NCBI GenBank assembly: GCA_907164885.2
Contig: OU015495.1
Span: forward strand, 98,109,332-98,173,331
Length of the DNA: 64,000 nucleotides
Origin: Dolomedes plantarius
Lineage: Eukaryota; Arthropoda; Arachnida; Araneae; Dolomedidae
Direction: 5' to 3'
Shown piece by piece: positions 33,631 to 47,300 of this stretch. Position numbers and translations under genes: made by a program. The notes beneath the pieces were generated by a model, which was given only the letters and a program-made list of their open reading frames with translations, ran no database searches and had not been told where the DNA came from. The stretch's first letter is position 1. Every line of letters starts with the position of its first letter.

Positions 33631-35893
33631 GTAATTTTTATTTTATTTCTTTAATTTTATCATTTGATTTTTTTTTTAATATTTTTTTTTAAGCTCTTAG
33701 AATGATAAAGCGGATTAAGCTAAATACTTTAGCTTCCTCTAAGTTTAGGGACGAAATCCATCAGCCACCTTTCTATTTGGTTTTATGTGTTATTAATATG
33801 TAGAGTACTGATATGATTTAACTTGTTTTTACGTATATATATATTATATGATGAAGTAACCTTTTCAAAAGAGGTAAATTGTATTGTGAATTTTAGGAAA
33901 GGCTAGTGTGTTAGCGAAGTTGCTCTCAATGATACCTTCCTTAAGAGTGTTTTGTAAAATCCCTAGAGAGGGGGAAGAGGTGTTGCTATATGTAGTCATA
34001 TACATAAGTTGTGTAAATCAAGTTAGTTGGCCTAATGGCTATTAAATAAATTTGTACTTGCCTCTAAAACTGCATTTAAGTTTATTTCTGTGTGTTTGTC
34101 TTTATGGAGTTAGAGAAACAAAAGAAACTAAAATCTATACGATTAGGCATTTAACCTGTTAAACTTATTCCAAATTTTGATTGTCTTTATGGGGGGAGCC
34201 AACCAACAAGGTAAAGAGGGGAGCATAATAATATTAATAATAATAACAAATTAAAACATAACACATAATCCTCTGTAGATAATATGGAGTTGTGAATTAT
34301 ATGTAGAAAATTACAGTACACTTTACAACTTAGCTTGCAACAAGCACTCTTTTGTATTCTGAAAATAGAAGGCCCTATGGTTGAAACAGAAAGGGGAAAA
34401 AATTTTTAAAATTTAGAAATCAGCAGAAAAACTCACAGCCTTTTTCAAGACTCTATTGTGACTTATTTCTCATTTCACAGCATTTTTAGACCTATTTTCT
34501 GATCTTGTGACTTTATTAGCACTTTTGTGACCGTTAAACACTGTTTTAACATTCCATAATAGTTTACCAGAGTTACCACCACTAAAACAGTTATAACAAG
34601 CAAAATCAAGCCAAGAAACTGGTAAAAGCATAGTCCTAAATTTAAACATATTAAAAAAGAATTAACTCGTTTTGCCCAATATAGTGTCAGTTTTACACCA
34701 GAATTATTTTGAAATTAATAACTATGTTTAGCATTAGCTAAAAACATTCACATAGTGATGATAAGTTTAATAAAAGATCAAATCATACAAAATCAGAGGC
34801 TGACAATTGTTTTATCTCATGCTCACAAACTATAGCACAGTTCAAATTCAAAATAGCAGCAAGTTATTGGAAATAAGATAGTCTGATACTTTTATTTTTT
34901 TTCACAAGAACTATATTCTGCATCTTCCACAGATCAAATAAATATACTATCTTTTTCATTTCTTATAGCCATTTACATTCTAAACTGCACTGATAAAAGC
35001 TGATAAAATTGACACAAAAAAATTGTTTGCCCCCAGTTTTGTATGATTCCTCTTTATTTACATCTCATAACATTATGTTGTGGTTTTCAGTACTTATGAC
35101 AAAATGTGCTGACAAGTTTTATACAATTAAAGTTTACTTTGAACACTCATTAATTCTAGTTTTAATTATTTTCTCATACATACAAATTTGATTTCATAAA
35201 AAGATGTTATACCATTAGTTTTCCATAAAAATTTATGGGAATTTGATATTTTACTGTTAAACTTTTTACAGTAATTACCAATTTACACAGGATAGTAGGT
35301 AATAAAACAAAATTGTGAACACTGTCTTTAATATTAAATTCTTATTCTAAGTATTTATACTATGGAAAAGGAAATCACTTGAAAAATACACTGTACATAA
35401 AAAATAAAGTATATATGAAATCTAAACAAAAAGTATTTGATATTTTATATCAGACAATCTTCAAGACAATCATATCAGACAATCTTCATGATGTGTAAGC
35501 AAAATTGACTAATATTTTTAAGTAAATGCTGCACATCTTTACCCTACTTTGGTATTTAACATCACAAAAATATTCAAAACAAATATAAAATATAAATATA
35601 TATAGCATTTTTTAAGACAAATACAATAGACTTTTATATATCTCACAAAGTAAAAAATATGTTTAACAGAAACTGAAAATATAAGATATATATATATATA
35701 TATCTGTGTACCAGAGGTAAAAGGCACTAAGTCACAATTATTAATGAAAGAACTAATTAAAATCCACAGAGTGCTCTTTACAATGATACAATGATTAATT
35801 AGAGATAGTGCTGTTTCCAACTACCTTAGTTGCTCTTTTAAAAGCGTACAAGTTAGAACTTTGCACCACTGAAAAGAATGCAAAAAATACATA
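33631..35893. other. gene-free AT-rich interval
   Basis: No coding region recognised. The phrase GTCTTTATGG recurs near 34100 and 34185. Nothing else stands out. Confidence 0.45.
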
Positions 35894-36042
35894 CAGTGGA
35901 ACCTTGATCGTTCCCCAAATAATCATTTTCCTGTATGTGTTGTTTATTTTCATCTAGTCCATATAATATTTTTTTTTTATGTTTCCGCATTTATCATTCA
36001 GTGTAATAGGTCCCTTAAAAAATGATGGATCAAGGTTCCACT
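35894..36042. mobile_element. 149-bp TA-type MITE
   Basis: Inverted ends CAGTGGAACCTTGATC and GATCAAGGTTCCACT, with TA outside the left end. The right end lost its last base or two. Size and ends fit a pogo/Tc1-type MITE. Confidence 0.65.
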
Positions 36043-36133
36043 CTCTATATAAAGAGCATAAGCATATAGCCTTTACTTTAAATTAAATAAAGTGCAGTAT
36101 AATTTGAAAAATATAACCTTGTCTATCATAAAT

Positions 36134-36186
<53 letters not shown>

Positions 36187-37683
36187 TAATGTACAAATGT
36201 GACTTCTTGAATTCAGTTGAATTTTTCATAACTTGCAACACTTATGAAAATATGATAATATTAAAACCAATTGCTAGCAAGTACACATAAATGTTGGACA
36301 AAATAAAGGAAATTTCTAGATCTCCCACTTAGAAGCTATCTTGGACAGAAAATTAGTCAAAATAACCATAAGCCTGAAACCTTTGTGTATCACTAGTGAA
36401 ACCATATTAGTTCCATGAAGTAAGAATCTTACTCATACCTAATGTTTTAAACAATCAACAAAAGTTTTCAAAAATGAAAATTTTACATAAATCAGACAAA
36501 ATTTTTTTTGAACAAAAAACATAGAAAATGGGAGGTTTTAAGCATATTAAATTTCCCGAAATAACTGAATAGAAAATAGCAAAGAAAAATTAAGGAAATA
36601 GGCTGAATTTTCTGACTTAGAATAGCTCAAGTTCTGAACTTTTAAAGCGAGTGCAGCAAAGTGAAAGTATTGTAAGAAATGACAATTTTTTTTCTAATAA
36701 TTATACAGAAGAAATACAAACTGTCAAAAATATTTTCTCTAAAATATAATTTTTTAAAAAAGTCAATCTTCACATTAAAAAAAAATGCACACAAAATCCA
36801 AAAACTTCAGTGCCTGAGAACAATAAAATTACAAATAAATTTATAATCACTTTAATCTGATGAAAATTAATAAAATTTTAGAACTACAAATAAAACTGAT
36901 TATGTTGAAAAGAATATAAAATAATTTTTAAATTATCCAAAATAAAAACATTTAAATAAAACCCTAACAAATTTTGTCATATTTCGATAACCTATCAAAA
37001 TTTCTAGGTTTAGGATCATTCTCATTGATAATTGAAGCTCTACAGTTATACAGCAACTTTAACTATATGACATTACAATGGCTCTCTTTCCATTGCTACT
37101 TAAAAGGAATGTCACATATCTTCTTCCCATAAAAGAATTTAAAACACTTGTTTTTCAGACTCTACTGCCTCTTGCAAACCTTAGAATATTTACAATATCC
37201 ATCATATGCTTATATAAATCCTTCATCTATTATCTATAAACTTGGCACTAGTAATACACAAGATAATTTTCTAGACACCAAAGAATTAGTCCCTTAAACT
37301 CCTAACAACTTAAGAGTTATTTCTACCCATCATCTTACTGGAGAAACTTTAGATTTAATAAGTCTCATACTTCCCCCTAACCCAGTAACATTTTATCAAA
37401 ATTTGTTACCATGAGGACCCCACAACTTCACAAATTGCATTTAAAATTGTAACACATTGGAGTTATTGTCCATTGATTTTTTAGCTCAGTTGAGGATAAT
37501 AATTCCAACCTGTCAGCCCACCCTCTCGTGATTGTGAACACTGCTTCAGGGGCTCTTTAACCAACTGCAATTTTAAAAAAATTTACAACACTACTTTTGT
37601 TAGGTATAAGATTGAGCATTTTGAACACCTCCAAAATTATTAGGTCAGTAAATACCAAAAACAGTCAAAACTTACGAACTATA
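36043..37683. other. gene-free AT-rich interval with (AT)n
   Basis: An (AT)n microsatellite occupies about 36134-36182. The rest lacks coding signal. Confidence 0.5.
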
Positions 37684-37691
37684 GACTAGAG

Positions 37692-38029
37692 CAGTGATTC
37701 CCAGCCAGAAATTGAACCATGGGCACACCCCCTCCCCCCCCCCACACACACACTGACTTGGGGAGGGGGAGGGACCTTCCGGGGAGTCCCTCAGGCAAAA
37801 GGGATACAGGATTAATGCACTCACATTCTATCGTATAATATTCTAATAATAAAATAATTATGTTCAACTTTTAAGAAAATTAAATTCAACACCTGATAGT
37901 CATTCGATATATTCGGCCCATCTAGTTCAGCAAACACTGCTTTCAAAATCCCCATTTATTTGGCAACTTTTTATATGTGGTGCCAGACCACTCCTGAGGC
38001 TCTCATGGACTACCAGTTGGGAACCACTG
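37692..38029. mobile_element. 338-bp hAT-type MITE
   Basis: Inverted ends CAGTGATTCCCAGCC and (outward from the right) CAGTGGTTCCCAACTGG. The 8-bp target duplication GACTAGAG/GACTAGAA has one mismatch and a CTAGA core like the Charlie group. A second decayed element with GGTTGAGAGCCAC may abut it to the right (to about 38250). Confidence 0.7.
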
Positions 38030-38334
38030 GACTAGAAATTCTCAATCTGTTTATGTCTATGCCCCCTTCTTTGGATAACCTTCAGACTCTATGCCTCTCC
38101 CTCCTTCTAGGCCTAGAAAACATAAGTAACACTAGGAAAATACATTCTGTACATAATTTTTCTCTAACCATCTGACCTCCACTGAATATTACTCCCAACT
38201 CCCCAGGAAGGCATGTACCCTAGGTTGAGAGCCACTTCTATAGACTGACACACTCTGCCAACTATTTATGTGTACAGCAGCATCAAGTATTGTAATGTTA
38301 GTCACTTGTTTAAAAATATAAATAAGATTTTGCT

Positions 38335-41300
38335 TTATCCTTCTATCTGAAGATTGGATAAACACGCACATAAATCAACTGATTTTTCTTCCAATGTCAT
38401 GATGAAAAGTTTGGTTACACTTTCCTCGTATGCTTCTAACACACTTTCAATACCAAGATTTTGAATTTTCTCAATTATATCTTCAGGTAAATTAACAGTA
38501 CCTTGTTTTATATCACAGAGTAGTTTCTGACGAATACAAACTAGATTTGATATAAAAGTTTGCAAGTCATCATCTTCAATACAAGCAGCTATGAAATGAA
38601 ACAGAAATTAGTGAACAGAATAAAAAAACTGATACAGTTTTAAAAGCTAATAATACTGAAATTATTACAAAAAGATATACAGTGTTACCTCCCTTAATGC
38701 AGACTCCCGAATAGCAGACACCTCTTATTAATGGACATTTTCACAAGATCCAGTCCTTTTATATAGAACAATCCATGTTATTCCCTCTGGATAGAGGACA
38801 CTCCAAATAGTGGACAGGTATTTTTGAAATACTTTCAATTATTTTGGTAAACATTTCAAAATTATTCTAACAAGCAAGCTAAAAATATATTCAGTAGTTT
38901 TCTTCAGTAGTAATTAAAATAATTTTGCTCCTATATATTGTATTTTGGGATTATTTAATGCAAGATAAAAGGATTAGCCCACAATTAAAAGGTAAAGTAG
39001 CAAATAGTTATTCTTTTCTTACCTAATTAATTTTTCCTTTTTAATTAAAATTGCAGCCATAATTTTCAATCAAATGTCAAACAGAAGTTCAAAAAAATTT
39101 TTTATAAAAAGGTTGTCCTCCCCAATAGTGGACACCTCCTAATAACGGACAAAACTTTTGGTCCCATGACTGTCCGCTTTTCGGAGGTACCACTGTATAT
39201 AAAAGCATAAAACATACTTTAAAGTTTGCTATACTTCAAAGATACTCATAAAATAATAATTTAAATGTGTAGCATATTTTTTCACATTACAGTTCCTTTA
39301 AATAATTTATATAAACAGTCATTTTTTATTAACTGGACAAGCACTGTGTATGTGTTTTTCTAATATAAATAGACAAGTGAGGCCATTACAAAAAATTTAA
39401 GTAAATGTACACTTTTATATTAATAAAATCATAATTTTTAATCCTTACTCTTATTTCATTAACATACATTCCTTGTATTTACATACAAGGCAACAAGAGC
39501 AAGATACACTGTGAGTAGTTCAGTTAATATTAGCCTTCCATGATATTGAGTGTAAAATTTTGGCCATTTATGTTCATTCAATTCTTTTCTGTACTCCAAT
39601 TTATTAATTTTATAATTATTACACATGAAATAATAAAAAGTTACCTGATAAATTGAAGGAAACATGACATATCCATTTATAATTCTCAAACTATATATGA
39701 GATACCCACTTTAAAAAAGCATAGTTATGATACATTCCTACAATAACAGTGTTTTCAAGTTTATAAATTTAGTCGTAAATTTTTTTACAGCAGAGTAACT
39801 ATTTCTTGTTAATAAATATATATGGTTTTTAGGTACATAACTATACCTAAATCTGTACAAGTAGCATTATTTTTAAGTAAACTGAGTCATGTTATTATAT
39901 AACTTATAATTCTAAAAGCTTGTATGCAATTCAGTATGAATGTACATTACAACACACAATTTGTTCTAGTAATTACATCTTACTTTTTAAACTTATTTCT
40001 ATCATTCCAATACATGTTTTACCCCTAAAGTGATATAACTAACTGTTATTACATTAAAAAAATTATGAAAAATATGTATCAGGAGTAACATACTATACTT
40101 TCAGGCTATACAAGAAAAAAATAAGAAATTTACTTTAAAAAATTTTAGGTGAATCTGGTGTACATTTTATAAATACAAATGATAATACAAACCTTTCATG
40201 TTTGAAATAGACTTGGAAACTATCCTTCTTAGAATTTTATCAGCTTGATGAACAGCATTCTTAGAACATATTTTTTGGGCTGCAATCTAAACTCAGAAAA
40301 CCAGAGGTACATGTAAGTAGACTTGGAATAATGAAAAATGAAAACATTTATACAATAAGTAAAAGTTATTTAACAATATAATACTAAATTCTTATACAGT
40401 AAAACCTTGTTTATTCAGCTCTCCGGATAATCCAGATCAGATTTGTAGACATTTTTATTTAATGTCTACATTAGATAATAATTTTAAACTATGATAGCAA
40501 GAACATAACTACAAGTACGCCAAATATTCCCGTTTTAGTTTGATTCCATGTACAGTTCCTGCATATATTGTGCAATAAATTATGATAAAAAATGCTTTTT
40601 GTTGAGTTTAAGAAAGCTTTACTAGACTTACCAATTCTTATATGTTAAGAAATGGTGTGAAAAGTTATTTTAATGTAGGATTACGTTCCTCAATAATGGC
40701 CCTCCAGGAAAAAAAATTCAGAGTCTGTCGTGAGTTATAATTTTGGCAGTGTGCCAAACCCAGTAGCAGTAAACAGCTAAACAAAAAAGCACCAAAATGC
40801 ATAAAAAAAGGGGGGGGGGGGGTAAGTAACGATAAGTAATCCTACATTAATAACCCACAGTAGTTTTGTTAGAAGAGACTACCTGAAATACTTTTTTTTT
40901 AATTTTTTAATGTCTTGTAAACAATACTGTGTAACTTTGTTACAAAACATAGTTCTTTATCATAATAACCGGTAAATCTGCTTAGTTGAGGATTTTGTTT
41001 TGCTTATTACCCATATTACCTGGATTCTTGATTGTCTAGATTGCCTATGGTTCCAGTTAGTCCAGATAAACAAGTTTTAATGTACTACATTTGTAATGAA
41101 CTTATGACTAATGAAATTTTTTTATAAGTAGCAACTGTGAGAACCCTAAAAGTTTAAAGACATTTTCTAATAGAACAAATTTTGGGGGCTGCAGAAATCA
41201 GAGGTATATATAAGTAGACTAGAAATAATGCAAAATGAAAAAATTTATACAATATGTAAAAGTTATTTAACAATATTCTAAATTTTTATACTACTATATT

Positions 41301-44300
41301 TGTAATGAACTTATGACTAACGCAAATTTTAAATAAGTAGCAACTGTGATAACCCAAAAAGTTTAAAGATATTTTTCCAATAGTAAAAATTCCAAAGCTA
41401 TACTTTAAAGCAAATTTTAAAATATGTAAATATTATCATGAAAATATTAACATATTACCTTTTCTTCTGATATAATTAATTCAGCAGGATTTTCCAAGGC
41501 TTCTTTAATCACATTAATGACATCAGTTCTACATTAAAATAAAATACTACTGTCATCACAAATCCTAAATGTAGAACCTTACAGAGACAGTATTAAAACT
41601 CAAAAAATATTTATAATAGAAACAATGACAAAAATGTAACAATTCCACATGCCTTAATAACGGTGAAATGAAAATATTAATAATTTTAAACATTTAATAA
41701 AGATCTTGTAAATTTGTTATGCAATACATCTAAGAAAAAAGACAAACTAGGCCTTAGAAGTTTTTTTTTTCTGAAACCTAAACAGTACTGTATTCTTGCA
41801 AATTATTTAAGAAGCAAAATGAAATCAAAGTAATAAATTATAATGCCCTACCTATTAAAAGTCAAGAAACTTGACTACCACAGAAAGGACAAACTTTATT
41901 TTAAAATTTTTTACTAACAGCACTAATTGGTTGATTGTTTCTAAAATACATCTGAAAAAATTAATTTGATACTATCCTAGACATACAGACTTCCATACAT
42001 ATATACATACATACATCTCTCTCCCCTTCCCTAAACCTCGTTAGATCATTAGAATTAAGATTAGATTTGAGATTACAGTGGTCTTTTTACTATGCACAAA
42101 CACACTATTAGCTATAATCTTCAATACTGCTATACCAGTTAGTTTATTACAGTTTTTCTCACCGTATTCAAATAAATCTTTGTTTATTACGCAGTAATGA
42201 GGATAAGGTCTAATAGTCAACAGACGAACGTAGAGAAAGTATGGCAAATAGTATCACAGATAGAATCAATTAACCTCATCATGGATTATTGCATAAAAAT
42301 AGCCTCATCATATATTAAGCTTTAAAAGGGTTAACAGAACAGCTGAAACCAAATAAGAAATATAAAGATTTCATAAAAGATGCAAAGCTAAAAATCTTGA
42401 AATGTAAAACTGAGAGATGCACCAATGCTCATGTTAATGAGGAAAATTCAATTAAAAACTAGAAAAAATTCAATTTTGAGATAAATTGGATTATGTATGA
42501 ATAGCAGATGAAAACCAAAAATATTAGAAAATATATAATTTATGACAATGGGAAATTATAAAAAAACATATTCAACTTAAAAATACAAATTACAGTATAA
42601 TTATTTATTATGCAGATATATTTATTTGGTTTTAGAGGTATTCAATTCTATATATAGTCTAAATTTTTAAACTATAAATTTTGCCAACTTTAGTTCTTTT
42701 CAGGCTGATGTCAGATAAAAACCATGGGAAAATTAAGATGACCTAACAATAGTCAATTTAGCATCTAATTTAAACTTATCATAATGAAAAAAATCTATTC
42801 TAAAATATTAAAGTAAATTTGTTTCATTACAGTTATGCAAACTTCAGATATCATAAAATCTTCCCTTTTAAGCAAAAGTTTAAAGAATTGGCAGTGACTG
42901 TTCATGTACTCAAATATACTTACAAGGCAAAATTTGTAAACTCCGAAGAAGAATCCAACCTTAAAGAGTATTTTTCCCATTTAAATTTAGAAGGATCTGG
43001 ATACTCCAAGAATGAGAGCATCTTCTTTATTCGATCTTCAGGAATCTGATAACCTCTTATAGAATTCCTCTGCACAGCAATATTTAGATCACAATGCAGA
43101 AATATAGTGGCAAATCCCAAATTTGCTACAAAATAATAATATTAATAATGTTCTCTATAACAAATTTTTTTGACAGACTATTTTCAGCTAATTTGTAGAT
43201 AAAAATTAATAAACTAGAATAATAATAATAACATTTTGCTTTAACTTTTTTTTATGTTTTACTTTAAAACTATTATATTTATTTATAATCTTAATAATAT
43301 AATTTCATAACACCAAAATTTGTCGTTAAAAAGATAAGTGTATGAGTATACAAAATTTTTTAGCTATGCAATGAATGGTGTTGCTTGATTGCCAAAGACC
43401 ACCCAAGAATATTGAACCAGATAAGAATCACAATGTTTCATTTAATATTTGATATATTCTTTCTCAATTCATGCTCTAGTTTCAAAAGATTGTTATTTAT
43501 TTTTATATAGGGCTACATAGAAAAAAATTACTATAGTAAGTTGTACATGAGGGGCATTGATACCTATACTTTTTGATTTTTCAGAATAAATATTTTTTAC
43601 TGATAATCAACATGAAAGTCACCACTACAAGTCTTAAAGGAACTAATTATAGAATAACTATGAAAGTCCATCTGGTCTGAAAATTATCAAAATTTTTATT
43701 CTATTCTTTTTATTTATTTTTTATTATTTTTATTTTTTACAAATGAACAAATATATAAAGCAGTTTTATAAAACTCTATTACAGAAGGGTCATGCGTTAA
43801 TGCATCTTTGAAATTTTTTAAATATACAATAAAGTTTTAACTGTATGGTTAAACACTTACAAACGCTTTTTGAAACTTTTCATTAACTGATCTCATGAGG
43901 GATCATCATATCTGTTGAACCCTCAACAGACATGGAGCAACTGCCCAAATGTGTCTCAGTAGATAAATTCATAAATTTCTAAACACAGATTCATAAATTC
44001 CAGAAGAGAGAGAAAAATAAAACAATTTATTCATGAAAAATGCACTAGTAATTAGTGAGAGTTGGTTTTCAATAGCATTTTAAATTTTTTTTAAATAGTT
44101 TCACAATATACTTCAATAAAATGAATTTATATAAAATATTATTTGAATGATGTCAAATTTTTTTTTTAAATCTGCTATAAGTTACTAGGTAGTAAAATAA
44201 AATTCTAAAACTTTTTCCAAAATATGATTATTTTAAAGTTTTATAATCTGGTTTTGTAAAAAGTTATGTAACCTTTCTTTATTCAGAAAAAAAAATTAAA

Positions 44301-47300
44301 GAATCAAACAATATTTTGAAAAAATTTATCAAACAATATTTTGCTTTTGTATACATGTGTATGTGTGTGTGTGTGTGTGTATATATACATATATTTATTT
44401 ATTTATTTAACCCTTACGCCGGCTCATCTGTCTTTATACTGTTCCCCAGCTCATCGGTCTCACAGACCGCCATGCTCTAAAATTAAGATATTTTCCTATT
44501 TTTATAAGTTTTTCACAGTTATAAGTCATTAATGCAAAACTACTGCCACCTCTCATTCTTGAAAAGGGTAAGTAAAAAATAGATTATTCAACAAAAATTT
44601 TAGAACCAGATTCCTCAATCTGTGATAGTGCGAGAGAGACAAAATATCTGGTTTGTTGTGAAACAGGAGGAATTCTTCCAGCCATACTAGCTACAACAAT
44701 GAAACAAAGATCTTAGAAATAGAATACATGCAGACTGACAGATAATTAATACGGTTCAAGACTTATCGGTCATACAGACCAGCAAAAATTTAAATCAGTT
44801 CAAGGCTCATCAGTCCAAAGACTGACTATGTTTTACAAAGATTAAATTTACCAGCAAAATAAGAGCGGGCGAAAATCTCCGATGTGTTCTACATGAAGAT
44901 CAGGACCCGACTGAAGAACTCACAAACCATAAATAGTCTGATCACCCCCACCACCACACCACCCTTCAGAACAGGTGCAACAGTGGTCTAGACCGATGAG
45001 CCGACGTAAGGATTAATCTAGATAACTCCAGAATAGAAAATCAAAAGTTATGAATTATATAAACAATAATCATCCCCTGTGAGTAAAGTAGATTCTAAAA
45101 ATATTAAAATATGAACGACAATTAATGTAAAATTGTTTGATTGATGATTAAAATAATGAATTTGCTATTTATAAATATATTTACAAAGGCTTAAGAGTAA
45201 ATATACTAGTAAGTAAACTAAATTAGAACAATACAAATTTCAAACTTACTTCTCCTAGCAATTTGAAACCAGTCATAACGCATACTTCTGTAGTAAAAAT
45301 TATCTTCAATTAAAAAAACTGTATTAGAAGAATGATCACTACAAGGACTATTTACTGAATTCAATTTCTCTAATAGTTTTTCACTTCTATCAGTTAATGG
45401 CCCAGCCATACTGTTTTCAGTCTGACATATTGAAGCTATGAAATGTTCAGATGCCATTAAAAGATCAACTCTAAAATTTCTCAGTCCCCGTAAAGTTTTC
45501 ATCTGAAAGAGTAATGACATAGAAAATACAAATAAACAAAATGTTATGTTTCAAATAATCTATTTAAAACTTCACTAAAAGTTATTTTCACTTATATAAT
45601 ACATATACAGGGTTCATTCTCATTTTCCAAAATCAAAAATAAGGAGTTCTTAAGAACTTTCTAAGGACCTGTGCTAGCATTGTTAAGAACCTAAAAGAAG
45701 TTTTAAAATGTACTTTATTCCGAAAGTTTAAACTCTAAGAAGTATTTGAATTTTAAGACCCTATACAACCTCATAACATTTATATCAGCATAATAATTTA
45801 TTAATATTAATAATTCAAAATTACTTTTACAGCTTAATCTATTGGCAAATTGACACTGGTAAGCATTGTTAAAGCAAGTTATTAGAGCAAACCAAAAGTT
45901 ATACACATATATATATTTGGAGTGAGGTGAGGGTTTCAAGAGATAATCTATAAGCATTTTCCTCTTGGTCAATAATTATACAAATAGAGAACATAAAAAA
46001 ATTATCTGCATTTTCTTAAAAGCAATCTTTGACAGCCATAAGCTGAAAATTATTGTATTTCAACTCAAAAATATGTACTTAAGAACCAGAAAGCAAGCGA
46101 AAAATTTTAAGGACATTGATAGTAAAAATAAGAACATTCTAAAAACTTTATAAGAGCCCTTAAAGACTGAAACTTCAGACTGTACGAAACCTGGTATAAG
46201 AATAGAGTTCCCACAGACCATTTTTGCAAATCATTCTGCTTTGTCAGTTCGCTGATGTGTTAATATTCTTTATAAGTGTCACACCCTTTTGCTTTGTCAG
46301 TTCGCTGATATGTTAATATTCTTTATAAGTGTCACACCCTTTTTAGTTATACTTTTTTTAAAAATTTAAGGCTAAGTTTGTAGAAATTTTTGTTACAAAT
46401 ATAACAGTTCTCATTTACACATAGTAAACATTATACATGATTTATTCTGATATCAAAGTCCCTTTGTAGTCTAAAACAGCATAGCTTGAATTTTTGATAA
46501 AATGTCTCATGACATTATCCTTCTACAGCCAGTAAAAATTTAGGTGTCTTTTACTGTAAGCCCCCTGTCATCAATTAGATCTACATAAAACATTTGAAGA
46601 ATAAGTTAAACAATTATTTTTAGAACAATTTTATGATTTTTGACAGAACATTTGTCAGTTCTAATAAGTATTTATACAGTTAACATGGCTTTAATTAAAA
46701 CTGTAGAAAAATATGCATGTATTCAAAATGTTTCCCATTTCAAATTGTTCAAATGTTATACAAAACTATAATCAGAATGTTTTTTTTTTCAAATTTACTA
46801 AATAATAAATCATTGTAATCCAAAGACAATGTAAAAAGTTACACAGTTAATACAGCATATGGCTTTATTTACAAATCCATATAAAGTCAACACATTCCCA
46901 TTACATTTGAAAATGACTGTTCTTCTGATCAGAAAAAAAGCTGAGAACTCAATGTTCTAAAATATACAGCAAAATCATATGCATACTATTTTAATACTCC
47001 AGAAAGCTCAAATTTTAAATATAAATTGAATCGACCATTATGAAATTTACATCAGCAATGAAAAATTTATATGTAGGATATAATTCATTTGAAGTGATTG
47101 TAAAACAAATGTGAAGGTCGACACTAGACTCTGTGAAAAAATGCTTACATGACTCTTAGCTTTTCACAGGGTTCATCCACTAGGACCAATCCAGGCCCCT
47201 AAAACTCATGGGTATGGGTTTCTTACTCCTTTGTTTCTAGTCTCCCTGGGCCTGAGTATAATCTAACTGCATATATTGTCATGATGAAATTGCTCTTAAA

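Noticed and set aside
40670..40850. TTAA as target duplication of a MITE with TGTAGGATTAC ends
   Set aside because: Homology with copy 1 continues about 40 bp beyond TTAA on one side, so TTAA there is internal to the repeat.
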